From contig CBDBVE010000024.1 of the NCBI GenBank assembly GCA_965212595.1, forward strand, positions 186,001 to 250,000: 64,000 bases of DNA, written 5' to 3'. The DNA comes from Poritiphilus sp965212595. GTDB taxonomy: Bacteria; Bacteroidota; Bacteroidia; Flavobacteriales; Flavobacteriaceae. Below are positions 16,284 to 25,405 of this stretch, in pieces; the first letter of the stretch is position 1; the number at the start of each line of letters is the position of its first letter. Both the position numbers and the translations under genes were made by a program. The notes beneath the pieces were generated by a model. That model saw nothing but the letters and a program-made list of their open reading frames with translations. It was not told the origin of the DNA and did not search any database.

Positions 16284-18812
16284 ATGCGGAAAATTTTGGT
16301 ATGCTGTATCTGGATAGCTTTGTCCATACCGCAAATAAGCGCTCAAGCACCAAAAAAACTATCTTCTTCAGAAGTTTACCATTCCCTGCAAAAATTAAAC
16401 TTTCTCGGTTCTGCCTTGTACATTGCTGCTCACCCAGATGATGAGAACACCCGGCTTATCTCCTACCTGTCTAATGAGGTTAAAGCAAGGACAGCTTACT
16501 TATCTGTTACCAGAGGAGATGGGGGGCAAAATTTGATAGGACCTGAGTTGAGAGAATTATTGGGTGTTTTAAGAACACAAGAACTCCTGGCAGCACGCAG
16601 CATAGACGGCGGTGAACAATTCTTTACCAGAGCCAATGACTTTGGCTATTCTAAACACCCAAATGAAACCCTTAAAATTTGGGATAAAGAAAAAGTTTTA
16701 GGTGATGTGGTCTGGATGATCCGAAATTTTAAGCCCGATGTAATTATCAATCGTTTTGATCATAGAACTCCGGGCACAAACCACGGGCATCACACTTCGT
16801 CGGCTATGCTGAGTTTAGAAGCTTTTGATTTGGCTAACAATTCAGATTCTTACACCGAGCAAATGCAGTATGTAGATGCCTGGCAGCCCAGAAGGCTTTT
16901 CTTCAACACTTCCTGGTGGTTCTATGGCAGTAGGGAAAATTTTGAAAAAGCTGACAAATCTAATATGCTATCCATGGATGTAGGGGTTTACTATCCGCTT
17001 AAGGGGCTTTCAAATAATGAAATTGCCTCTATAGCCAGTAGTCAGCACCTATGCCAGGGATTTGGTAGGCTAACTACAAGAGGTAGCCAAAAAGAATATA
17101 TAGAACTTCTCAAAGGAGATTTGCCAAAAGGCCCAAATATTTTTGAAGGTATAGATACCAGCTGGTCTAGAGTAAAGGGCGGCGAAGCCGTTGGTGAAGT
17201 CCTCTATACGGTTGAAAAGAGCTTTAATTTCAATAATCCAAGTGAGCACCTACCACAACTACTAGAGGCTTATGTAAAACTGCAGCTTATAGAGGATGAG
17301 CACTGGAAAAAACTCAAATCAAAAGAACTTGAGAACCTAATTACTAACATAGCCGGGCTATATCTGGAGGCTTCGGCCGAAACGCCTTATAGCAATCCGG
17401 GTAACAGTCTAAAAGTAAAAATAGAAGCCTTGAATCGTAGCAAAGCTACTATTACAATGAAGGAAGTTAGGATAACAGCTGACGTGCGCGGTGGAATAGA
17501 TACAGCGCTTGAAGAAAACAAAAAGCTTAGCCTTGATCTGGATCTAAAAATACCCGAGAGTACGACGTATACTAGTCCCTATTGGTTAGCGGAAAAAGGA
17601 AGCTTGGGCATGTACAAGGTTGAAAACCAAAGTTTGATCGGAAGGCCAGAGACTCCCAGGGCTTTTAATGCGGTATTTGTACTGGACTTCAATGGTACCA
17701 TAGTTTCCTTTGAAAGACCCGTAGTACACCGCTACTCAGAACCAGATAAAGGCGAATTATATCGCCCTTTTGAAGTGCTACCCGAAGCCACGGCAAGCGT
17801 GAACGATAAGGTAATGATTTTTGCAGATGGGTCTCCTAGAGAAATCCCCGTAACTATTAAAGCACATAAGAACAATTTAAAGGCCAGTGTAAAGCTTTCC
17901 TTTACTCAGGGTTGGAGCGTTGACAAACTTTCCATCCCCATAGAAATTGCAAATAAAGGCGATGAGAAAACAGTAATTTTTAATTTAAGTCCGCCCGAAA
18001 ACGAAAATGAAGGAATAATAAAACCTGTTATTACCATAGATGGAAAAGAACTTTCTGATGAGCTAATTACCATTGCTTATGACCACATTCCTACCCAATC
18101 CGTGCTGCTTTCTTCCGATGCAAAAGTAGTACGCTTAAATATTCAAAAAACAGGGGAGCATATTGGATATATAATGGGCGCAGGTGATCAAGTGCCTAAG
18201 AGCCTTGAACAGATTGGCTATACCGTCCATATGATAGATCCCGGAAGTATTCAACCCGGGAGTCTTGAAAAGTACGACGCTATTGTAGTAGGTATTAGGG
18301 CCTATAATGTCATAGGCGCTTTGAAGTTTAAGCAACAGTTTCTTTTCGATTATGTTGAAAATGGTGGAAACCTGGTTATACAATACAATACGGCCGGCCG
18401 TTGGGCAGCGGCCTATGATAATATGGCTCCTTACCCGCTAAAACTATCCAGAGACAGAGTTACCGATGAAAATTCTGCCGTTAAAATACTGGCTAAAGAT
18501 CACGCTCTGGTTAATTTTCCAAACGCTATTACTGAGGCAGATTTTGAAGGCTGGGTTCAGGAAAGAGGGCTCTACTTCCCCAATGAATGGGACAGTGCAT
18601 TTACGCCAATATTATCTATGAGCGATGAGGGCGAAACACCAAAAGAGGGCAGCCTTCTAGTGGCGCCACATGGTAAAGGAAACTACATCTATACTGGCTT
18701 AAGCTTTTTTAGAGAATTGCCCGCTGGAGTTCCCGGCGCATATAAGCTTTTTGCAAATATGTTATCTCTTGGCAAGGAGAAACTCGAAAAGGAAAGCGCC
18801 ATCAAAGGATAA
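16284..18812 (+). CDS. Secreted PIG-L/LmbE-family deacetylase with long C-terminal region
   Basis: 842-residue exported protein: signal peptide ending SIPQISAQ, then an N-terminal PIG-L zinc deacetylase domain with AHPDDENTR (metal-binding His-Asp-Asp) and NHGHHTSSAM (third metal ligand) over about residues 30-260. The middle is predicted beta-rich; the C-terminal third (YDAIVVGIRAYNV, FDYVENGGNLVIQYNT) resembles a ThuA/class-I-amidotransferase-like fold. Substrate unknown, likely an N-acetyl sugar. It is followed after 1 base by a 33-residue membrane peptide and then a sodium:solute symporter, suggesting that the three genes process and import a compound, possibly a sugar derivative. Confidence 0.87.
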   Translation: MRKILVCCIWIALSIPQISAQAPKKLSSSEVYHSLQKLNFLGSALYIAAHPDDENTRLISYLSNEVKARTAYLSVTRGDGGQNLIGPELRELLGVLRTQELLAARSIDGGEQFFTRANDFGYSKHPNETLKIWDKEKVLGDVVWMIRNFKPDVIINRFDHRTPGTNHGHHTSSAMLSLEAFDLANNSDSYTEQMQYVDAWQPRRLFFNTSWWFYGSRENFEKADKSNMLSMDVGVYYPLKGLSNNEIASIASSQHLCQGFGRLTTRGSQKEYIELLKGDLPKGPNIFEGIDTSWSRVKGGEAVGEVLYTVEKSFNFNNPSEHLPQLLEAYVKLQLIEDEHWKKLKSKELENLITNIAGLYLEASAETPYSNPGNSLKVKIEALNRSKATITMKEVRITADVRGGIDTALEENKKLSLDLDLKIPESTTYTSPYWLAEKGSLGMYKVENQSLIGRPETPRAFNAVFVLDFNGTIVSFERPVVHRYSEPDKGELYRPFEVLPEATASVNDKVMIFADGSPREIPVTIKAHKNNLKASVKLSFTQGWSVDKLSIPIEIANKGDEKTVIFNLSPPENENEGIIKPVITIDGKELSDELITIAYDHIPTQSVLLSSDAKVVRLNIQKTGEHIGYIMGAGDQVPKSLEQIGYTVHMIDPGSIQPGSLEKYDAIVVGIRAYNVIGALKFKQQFLFDYVENGGNLVIQYNTAGRWAAAYDNMAPYPLKLSRDRVTDENSAVKILAKDHALVNFPNAITEADFEGWVQERGLYFPNEWDSAFTPILSMSDEGETPKEGSLLVAPHGKGNYIYTGLSFFRELPAGVPGAYKLFANMLSLGKEKLEKESAIKG

Positions 18813-18813
18813 T

Positions 18814-18915
18814 ATGGAGACAAAGTTCATTTGGAAAAAAGAATACACCTTGGTATTGGTTCTCAATGCCGCTTATATTTTGGCTTTTTATTTTATGATG
18901 AAGGCAAACGCGTAG
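18814..18915 (+). CDS. 33-residue single-pass membrane peptide between PIG-L and symporter genes
   Basis: Short ORF of 33 codons starting METKFIWKKEYTLV. Residues ~11-28 form one hydrophobic helix (LVLVLNAAYILAFYFMM), flanked by basic residues (KK, K). It starts 1 base after the PIG-L stop and ends 1 base before the symporter ATG, tiling the gap exactly. That spacing and the membrane helix argue that it is translated and made together with the symporter, perhaps as a small accessory subunit; this is an inference. Confidence 0.7.
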   Translation: METKFIWKKEYTLVLVLNAAYILAFYFMMKANA

Positions 18916-18916
18916 T

Positions 18917-20623
18917 ATGGGAATATTAGATTGGATCATACTTGCAGGCACCCTTTTGTTCATAGTAGGTTACGGAGTCTGGAAAACTAGGGGAAGCAGA
19001 GACGTTGACGACTATGTTCTTGGGGGCAATAAAGCGCAATGGTGGACCATAGGATTGTCTGTTATGGCCACCCAGGCTAGCGCCATCACCTTTCTCTCAA
19101 CTCCCGGGCAGGCCTTTCATGACGGTATGGGCTTTGTTCAATTCTATTTTGGCCTCCCTCTGGCCATGATCATTATTTGTTTGGTCTTTGTACCCATATA
19201 CCACCGACTCAAGGTCTATACGGCTTACGAATTTCTAGAAAAGCGGTTCGACCTAAAAACAAGGTCGCTGGCGGCTATATTATTTTTAATTCAACGGGGA
19301 TTAGCAGCGGGAATTACAATTTTTGCGCCTTCTATTATTCTCTCAGCCGTACTCGGATGGGACCTGCGAACCTTGAATATTATTATTGGTCTTCTTGTCA
19401 TTGCATATACGGTTTCTGGGGGTACTAAAGCAGTAAACGTAACCCAAAAACAGCAGATGTTCATTATCATGACCGGTATGTTTATAGCCTTCTTTTTCAT
19501 ACTAGGTTACTTACCGGCAGACATCAGTTTTAGCAAAGCGTTAAAAGTGGCTGGGGCTAGTGAAAAATTGGGTATTCTGGACTTTGATTTCAGTTGGGAT
19601 AAGCGATATACCTTCTGGAGCGGAATTTCAGGTGGCCTGTTTTTGGCACTCGCCTATTTTGGAACAGACCAAAGCCAGGTTCAGCGGTATCTTTCAGGAA
19701 AGGATGTCAGAGAAAGTCAATTAGGGCTAGTCTTTAACGGCATCTTTAAGATTCCTATGCAGTTTTTTATACTCCTCGTGGGTGTTATGGTTTTTGTCTT
19801 TTATCAATACAATCCTTCTCCCTTAAATTTCAACCCTTCGGCTACCCAAGCCGTCCTGGAATCTGAATATGCCGAGGATTATAAGATTCTGGAAGAAGGT
19901 CATAGAGCCCTGGAGGTAGAAAAGAAAACTGCCCAGGATAGATTTTCTTCAGCTCTAGAGCTTAAGCAACAAGAAGAGACTCTGGCTGCCAAAGAAGCTA
20001 TTCTGGCTATCAACAGCCGTGAAAAAAGCAATAGAGCGGCAGCCAGGACACTTATAGCCAGGGCAGATGATTCTGTGGAGACCAATGACAAAGATTATGT
20101 TTTTATCCACTTTGTACTTCATTATTTGCCACGTGGTTTAGTAGGACTCCTACTCGCTGTAATCTTATCTGCGGCAATGTCTTCAACGGCTTCAGAACTC
20201 AATGCCCTGGGGACCATCAGCGCCTTAGACCTATACAAGCGTAACAAAAAGGGTAAATTTAGCGAAGAGCATTATGTAAAAGTATCTAAAGGTTTTACAC
20301 TGCTATGGGGAATTATCGCAATTCTAATTGCCTGTGTAGCGAACTTATTTGACAATCTCATTCAACTTGTCAATATAATAGGTTCTATTTTCTATGGAAA
20401 TGTATTGGGCATTTTCCTGCTTGCTTTTTTCTTTAAATTTGTAAGAGGAAACGCGGTTTTTGTGGCTGCCCTATTTACGCAATTGATCGTAATTTTTGGA
20501 TGGTATTTTGATTGGATGTCTTACCTCTGGCTAAACGCTTTTGGCTGTGCGCTGGTAATTGTTCTGGCATGTATGCTTGAAGGCTTTGATAGAATGCTAA
20601 ACAATCCTCCGATAAAGACATAA
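18917..20623 (+). CDS. Sodium:solute symporter (SSS family)
   Basis: Inner-membrane Na+-coupled transporter, 568 residues. The N-terminal region (DYVLGGNKAQWWTIGLSVMATQASAITFLSTPG) is the classic SSS signature; about 13 membrane segments follow. Odd point: residues ~313-392 form a charged, helix-prone insertion (AEDYKILEEGHRALEVEKK...) between membrane helices, longer than in the short members of the family. Substrate cannot be told; the PIG-L deacetylase upstream suggests a sugar or amino-sugar. Last gene of the three-gene unit, followed by a terminator. Confidence 0.92.
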   Translation: MGILDWIILAGTLLFIVGYGVWKTRGSRDVDDYVLGGNKAQWWTIGLSVMATQASAITFLSTPGQAFHDGMGFVQFYFGLPLAMIIICLVFVPIYHRLKVYTAYEFLEKRFDLKTRSLAAILFLIQRGLAAGITIFAPSIILSAVLGWDLRTLNIIIGLLVIAYTVSGGTKAVNVTQKQQMFIIMTGMFIAFFFILGYLPADISFSKALKVAGASEKLGILDFDFSWDKRYTFWSGISGGLFLALAYFGTDQSQVQRYLSGKDVRESQLGLVFNGIFKIPMQFFILLVGVMVFVFYQYNPSPLNFNPSATQAVLESEYAEDYKILEEGHRALEVEKKTAQDRFSSALELKQQEETLAAKEAILAINSREKSNRAAARTLIARADDSVETNDKDYVFIHFVLHYLPRGLVGLLLAVILSAAMSSTASELNALGTISALDLYKRNKKGKFSEEHYVKVSKGFTLLWGIIAILIACVANLFDNLIQLVNIIGSIFYGNVLGIFLLAFFFKFVRGNAVFVAALFTQLIVIFGWYFDWMSYLWLNAFGCALVIVLACMLEGFDRMLNNPPIKT

Positions 20624-20655
20624 AAAAACCCCGACGTTTAGGTCAGGGTTTTTAT
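20624..20655. terminator. Bidirectional terminator between convergent genes
   Basis: AACCCCGAC and GTCAGGGTT pair around a 6-base loop with one C-A mismatch; A-run on the left and T-run on the right allow use from both strands (symporter on plus, DUF2911 on minus). Confidence 0.7.
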
Positions 20656-20672
20656 TTCCTTTTAGGATAAGC

Positions 20673-21515
20673 CTACAAAGCTCCCCACTCTTTTAAAGAA
20701 TCCGTGTTCATTTTTACGTAATCAGCGTTACCTGCTTCTTCCGCAACTGCAAGGGATTTTTTGGCCGCTTCAATGGCTCCTTTTTTATCGCCCATTTTGG
20801 CATAAATAAGAGACTGCTGGCGCATTACCCAAAAAGCCTTGTCGTTCATAGAAACGGCTTTGTCTATCCATTCTTTTGCCTTGTTCAGGTCTTTACCTTC
20901 CTGAAAGTAGTAAGAGGCTGCGGCGAAGTAATCATTTCCTGAAGGTCCGCCCATCACAGTTTCAATGCTCTTGGTAGCCTTAACATCCGTTGGTACTGTA
21001 AATGGTACTCCTACATAGCTTTTTTCCCATAGTATACCAAGTGTTGCACCGCCATTGTGTAAATCATCAAAGGTCATAGTAAAGGTCTGTACATCCATTG
21101 GCATGGAATAAACCTGAGCTGTGGTCTTTGCGGCTATCAAACTCTCGTCGAACTCTTGAGGAATTCCGAATTCTTTTCCATCACCATAGAACATAACTTC
21201 CCAAGAAGAAGCTCCAGGCTTAGTGAAAATTGAGTAACTACCAGCCTTAACTTCCTGACCGTCTATGGTTACGTCATCGCTAAATGTAATCTTGGTCCTG
21301 GCATTAGCACCAGTTCTCCAAACCTTGTCGTAAGGCACCAAATCTCCAAAAATTGTTCTTCCTTTCATGGAAGGACGAGAATACTCTAAAACAACATCTG
21401 TTAATCCTACAGTCTGCTTCACTTTTGCAAACGGACTAGGAGCAGGTGTACTTACTTGTCCTTGCAAGGAAAATGATAGCAAGGCCGCACAAAATAAAAG
21501 GGTGAATTTTTTCAT
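20673..21515 (-). CDS. DUF2911 domain protein with C-terminal TPR-like region
   Basis: 280-residue exported protein with a signal peptide (MKKFTLLFCAALLSFSLQGQ). Residues ~25-170 are DUF2911, recognisable from the YSRPSMKGRTIFGDLVPYDKVWRTGANARTKI stretch and GKEVKAGSYSIFT-like segment; residues ~190-275 look like TPR helices (SYYFQEGKDLNKAKEWIDKAV). DUF2911 function is unknown; these proteins are common in the periplasm of Bacteroidota. A TAGCTTTG -7 box on the minus strand (21549-21542) lies 27 bases before the ATG. Confidence 0.88.
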   Translation of the reverse strand: MKKFTLLFCAALLSFSLQGQVSTPAPSPFAKVKQTVGLTDVVLEYSRPSMKGRTIFGDLVPYDKVWRTGANARTKITFSDDVTIDGQEVKAGSYSIFTKPGASSWEVMFYGDGKEFGIPQEFDESLIAAKTTAQVYSMPMDVQTFTMTFDDLHNGGATLGILWEKSYVGVPFTVPTDVKATKSIETVMGGPSGNDYFAAASYYFQEGKDLNKAKEWIDKAVSMNDKAFWVMRQQSLIYAKMGDKKGAIEAAKKSLAVAEEAGNADYVKMNTDSLKEWGAL

Positions 21516-21643
21516 TGTAAATCAGTTTTTTAGTGTTCGTACAAAGCTAAAGATTAAGCCTAAGGGCTTTTGTTAATGAATACTTAAATCTAGTGGGATT
21601 GTAGGAATTGCTTAGTGATTAATTCTACATTCTTAATTCTTAA

Positions 21644-22831
21644 TTAGTCTAAAATAAACGGTTTGGCAATGGTTTCACCCTGAAGATAAAAAGTGAGGTA
21701 ATAAACGGCACTTCCAAAAGTTGAAAGGTCAATGGTATTCGAATCTATATCTGTACCATGTGTAAAACGAAGCTGGCGTCCTGTTACATCAAAAATTGCC
21801 CTCCCAAAAACTTCCTGGTCCATATTTAAATCGTATTGCAGAAGCTTTGAACCAAATTCTCTGTAAATAAATAATCCTTCGGGCTGTTCTCCTGGTTCAG
21901 GGTTTTCCCCTTCCCCAGGTTCTTCGCCTTCTCCCGGCTCCTCTCCCTCTCCTGGCTCTTCTTCCATCATGTCTTCTGTACTAAACACAAACAATGTAGC
22001 CGGAAGGGTAATTGGCGGACTCGCATTCGTAAAACGCTCTGAGGACACAAAATACCTGTTTAGGCCCGCATGCGTTATCGCCTCCACCTGGGCAAGGCTA
22101 ACAGACAAACCCATTTTTTCTTCATTACCCGAAAAAGTAAAATCGTCTCCCAAATCTGTCATTCGAACAATAAAAGGTTGTAATTGTAATGAATAGCCGG
22201 TTAGGTAGAGTACATTGGAAAGTTCGTTATATGTGGCGCCCGTAATAAGTCCGTCAGCCATAAATCCACCTCTGTTCCTTGCCAGATGTGTTCCTGGTGT
22301 TTTAGGTATACTATAAACATCTGTGCCCGTACTCTGCCATTGCTTGGTAAAGAGCAGTATTTCATTCTTAAAAACTACCATGGCCTCGGCGTCCCAATCA
22401 CTGTTCTGCCCGCCTGTGAAATCTGTCTGATCTTCGTAAGAAAATAAAATGGACTCAGCAGTCACGCTGTCCGAACTATCATAGTCGCTCTTGGCTATGC
22501 GATAAATGACAAGGTCCTGCCTGGTCCCTGGTGTATTGCCAAAATCACCTATGTAAATATAGTTTTCGTCCTGGGCTATATCTTCCCAATCTGTATTTTC
22601 GGTATTGGATATCGTAACTGTCCTTGTTATTTCAAGGCTTAGAGTATCTATTTCAAAAAGTTGGGCAGAATTGCCAGAATCGTTATGGGTAATGAGGTTG
22701 TTATTATAAAATATGAGGCCAGAAGTTTCAAGAATTTCGTCCGGTAAATTGCCGACTGCCTGTACGCTTTGCTGGGCCCATAAGCAAGAGCCCGACAGGA
22801 AGAGTAGTATGTACAAATACCTGAAATTCAT
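21644..22831 (-). CDS. Secreted beta-propeller-like protein with repeat linker and T9SS-type tail
   Basis: 395 residues with a signal peptide (FLSGSCLWAQ). Residues ~20-290 contain repeated strands (LPDEILETSGLIF, NTDWEDIAQDENYIYIGDFGN, WDAEAMVVFKNEILLFTKQW) resembling the SdiA-regulated/YncE-like propeller class. An acidic linker with about four copies of EEPGEG follows, then a C-terminal domain (FDVTGRQLRF...YYLTFYLQGETIAKPFILD) like type A T9SS sorting tails. It is probably exported by T9SS and kept at the cell surface. Function unknown. Confidence 0.78.
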   Translation of the reverse strand: MNFRYLYILLFLSGSCLWAQQSVQAVGNLPDEILETSGLIFYNNNLITHNDSGNSAQLFEIDTLSLEITRTVTISNTENTDWEDIAQDENYIYIGDFGNTPGTRQDLVIYRIAKSDYDSSDSVTAESILFSYEDQTDFTGGQNSDWDAEAMVVFKNEILLFTKQWQSTGTDVYSIPKTPGTHLARNRGGFMADGLITGATYNELSNVLYLTGYSLQLQPFIVRMTDLGDDFTFSGNEEKMGLSVSLAQVEAITHAGLNRYFVSSERFTNASPPITLPATLFVFSTEDMMEEEPGEGEEPGEGEEPGEGENPEPGEQPEGLFIYREFGSKLLQYDLNMDQEVFGRAIFDVTGRQLRFTHGTDIDSNTIDLSTFGSAVYYLTFYLQGETIAKPFILD

Positions 22832-23012
22832 TTCACAGCAATCTCTGTGAAAAATACGAAAATGGATGCTGACTCGCTAAAAAATGGGTTAGAACACTTC
22901 AAATTGGGGTGCAAAAACTTTTTTTTAGGGCTACAGCTTAAAATTAAACTAAAATGTTTAACTTATTTTCACTATTCTTAAACAATTGCAGATATTTGTA
23001 AAAATCTTCTAT

Positions 23013-23510
23013 ATGAAACTCTATCAGCTTAGCGCAACCCAGCAATTACCAATTAGTATTGAAAAAGCATGGGAGTTTCTATCTGCTCCGCAAAACTTAA
23101 AGGTAATTACACCAGATCATATGGGTTTTGAGGTGCTTTCAGGTGCGGATCAATCCATGTATGCAGGGCAAATTATTCAGTACAATGTATATCCCTTTCC
23201 CGGTATCAAAACGAGGTGGGTTACCGAAATAACACACGTAAAGGAGGGGGAGTATTTTGTTGATGAGCAACGTTTTGGCCCCTATGCTCTTTGGCATCAC
23301 AAACACTTTTTAAAAACTGTAGAAGGTGGAGTTGAAATGAAAGACATCATTGACTATAAACTTCCACTGGGGTTTCTTGGCAGTCTAATGCATCCCCTAC
23401 TTGTAAAAGGGCAGTTAAAAAAGATCTTTTCTTATAGAGAAGAAAAAATGAATGCGCTTTTTGGCGTTTTAAAAAATTCGAAAAGCACTTTAATATTTCG
23501 GTCAATTTAA
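23013..23510 (+). CDS. SRPBCC-family (START-like) protein
   Basis: 165 residues with the SRPBCC ligand-binding fold: YQLSATQQLPISIEKAWEFLSAPQNLKVITPDHMGF at the N terminus, and a FGPYALWHHKHFLK strand. The ATG at 23013 is chosen because it gives the normal family start; an ORF from 22986 adds nine residues. The role is probably binding or cyclisation of a small hydrophobic molecule. It lies 39 bases before the photolyase gene on the same strand, an arrangement seen in light- or carotenoid-related clusters of flavobacteria. Confidence 0.85.
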   Translation: MKLYQLSATQQLPISIEKAWEFLSAPQNLKVITPDHMGFEVLSGADQSMYAGQIIQYNVYPFPGIKTRWVTEITHVKEGEYFVDEQRFGPYALWHHKHFLKTVEGGVEMKDIIDYKLPLGFLGSLMHPLLVKGQLKKIFSYREEKMNALFGVLKNSKSTLIFRSI

Positions 23511-23549
23511 TTAGAAATAAAAACGGCTTTTTTTACTCGGAAAGATATA

Positions 23550-24860
23550 ATGAAACAAAAAATCTGCATTTTTTGGTTCCGAAGAGATTTGAGACTGGAA
23601 GACAATACAGGCCTGTTTGAGGCATTAAATGGTTCCCTTCCTGTGCTTCCGATCTTCATATTTGACCCTGAAATTTTAAAAGAACTCCCAGAAAAAGATG
23701 CACGGGTTTGTTTCATTCATAAACGCCTACAAAAACTTAGAAATACACTGAATGCTCAGTACGGCAGTGGCATTGGGTTATATTATGGTACCCCTAAAGA
23801 GGTTTTCAGAAGTTTGTTGGAAACCTATGAGATAGGGGCCGTGTTTACCAACCACGACTATGAACCTTATGCCGTGAAAAGAGATACACAAATTAAAGAA
23901 TGGCTTACTACCCGTAATATCGCCCTCCATACTTACAAAGACCAGGTAATTTTTGAGAAGGATGAGATTCTGAAATCTGATGGTACCCCTTATGTGGTGT
24001 ACAGCCCCTATATGCGCAGTTGGAAAGCAAAATTTAAAGGGGCCTCAGGTTTGGCTATAACTCCATCTGAAAAGTATTTGAATAAACTACTTAAACAGAC
24101 AGATATCCCCAATCTAAGCCTCAGCGACATTGGCTTCCAGGCTTCAAAAATCACCGTTGAGGATTACAATATTTCATCAGACCTTATAAACAACTACGAA
24201 GCCACTCGTAATTTCCCGGGAATAAAGGAAGGTACTTCAAGACTAGGCCCACATTTGCGTTTTGGTACCATTTCTATTCGATCTGCTGTGGCAAAGGCTT
24301 TAGAGACAGCTAATGAAGTTTTTTGGAATGAACTGATCTGGCGCGAATTCTTTATGCAAATTCTATGGCATTTTCCTCATACACTGAGCAGGGCATTTAA
24401 ACCCAGGTACGACCGCATTAAATGGAGGAATAATGAGGCTGAATTTGAAAAGTGGAAAGCTGGTGAAACCGGATATGTTTTGGTAGATGCCGGAATGAGA
24501 GAATTGAACACTACGGGTTTTATGCACAACAGGGTTAGAATGCTGGTTGCCAGTTTTCTATGCAAGCATTTGCTTATCGATTGGCGTTGGGGGGAAGCTT
24601 ATTTTGCCGAAAAACTTTTGGATTACGAAATGGCCAGTAATGTAGGTAACTGGCAGTGGTCCGCCGGCAGTGGCGTTGATGCTGCCCCTTATTTCCGGAT
24701 TTTCAACCCTATGACTCAAGTTGAAAAATTTGACCAAGACCGCAGCTACATCACTAAATGGATCCCTGAACTCCAGGAACTTACATATCCTCAAAAAATG
24801 GTTGACCACAAGTTTGCCAGAGCACGTTGTCTTAAAGTCTACAAAGAAGCCCTGGGTTGA
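23550..24860 (+). CDS. Deoxyribodipyrimidine photolyase / cryptochrome family
   Basis: FAD-dependent DNA photolyase or cryptochrome, 436 residues. N-terminal Rossmann-like antenna domain (CIFWFRRDLRLEDNTGLFEAL) and C-terminal FAD-binding helical domain with TSRLGPHLRFGTIS, WNELIWREFFMQILWHFP, DAGMRELNTTGFMHNRVRMLVASFL, and the GNWQWSAGSGVDAAPYFRIFNP signature. Class I CPD photolyase is the most likely activity: light-driven repair of cyclobutane dimers. It uses FAD, and an antenna chromophore cannot be told. It follows the SRPBCC gene closely. Confidence 0.92.
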   Translation: MKQKICIFWFRRDLRLEDNTGLFEALNGSLPVLPIFIFDPEILKELPEKDARVCFIHKRLQKLRNTLNAQYGSGIGLYYGTPKEVFRSLLETYEIGAVFTNHDYEPYAVKRDTQIKEWLTTRNIALHTYKDQVIFEKDEILKSDGTPYVVYSPYMRSWKAKFKGASGLAITPSEKYLNKLLKQTDIPNLSLSDIGFQASKITVEDYNISSDLINNYEATRNFPGIKEGTSRLGPHLRFGTISIRSAVAKALETANEVFWNELIWREFFMQILWHFPHTLSRAFKPRYDRIKWRNNEAEFEKWKAGETGYVLVDAGMRELNTTGFMHNRVRMLVASFLCKHLLIDWRWGEAYFAEKLLDYEMASNVGNWQWSAGSGVDAAPYFRIFNPMTQVEKFDQDRSYITKWIPELQELTYPQKMVDHKFARARCLKVYKEALG

Positions 24861-24970
24861 AACTTCTCTTTTAAGATTCGGTTGGTCCTTTCTTTTTAAT
24901 AAGGATTTGCGCTTTGGGAGTTTTCAATCAAAAAAATCAGTATTTTTAAGAGATACTAAGCATCGTAAGT

Positions 24971-25390
24971 ATGGCTCAAAACAAAACCGTCCCTAACACA
25001 GCTTCAGTGACAGGCTTTCTCGATGCTGTGGAAGACTCTCAAAAGAAACAAGATTGTTATGAACTTCTGGAATTGATGCAGGAAATTACCGGAAAACCTC
25101 CGGTTATGTGGGGGCCAAGTATCGTTGGTTTTGGAAGTTATCACTATAAATATGATTCCGGGAGGGAGGGAGATATGATGCTTACAGGATTTTCACCCAG
25201 AAAGCTAAATCTTACCATGTATATCATGGTGGGTTTTAACCGCTATGAAAAGTTAATGGCAAAATTGGGCAAACACAAAACAGGGAAGTCCTGCCTGTAC
25301 ATAAAAAAACTGGATGATGTAGATAGAAAGGTTTTAAAAGAACTAATTTCTTCTTCTTATCATCACTACGACAAAAAATATAATGGCTAA
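24971..25390 (+). CDS. DUF1801 domain protein
   Basis: 139 residues with the DUF1801 pattern PVMWGPSIVGFGSYHYKYDSGREGDMMLTGFSPRKLNLTMYI. These small proteins have a YdhG-like fold and unknown function. The ATG at 24971 is the first in-frame start after the photolyase end (110 bases upstream). It lies 15 bases before the M20 gene. Confidence 0.88.
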   Translation: MAQNKTVPNTASVTGFLDAVEDSQKKQDCYELLELMQEITGKPPVMWGPSIVGFGSYHYKYDSGREGDMMLTGFSPRKLNLTMYIMVGFNRYEKLMAKLGKHKTGKSCLYIKKLDDVDRKVLKELISSSYHHYDKKYNG

Positions 25391-25405
25391 TTCAAATAAC
25401 AATTA

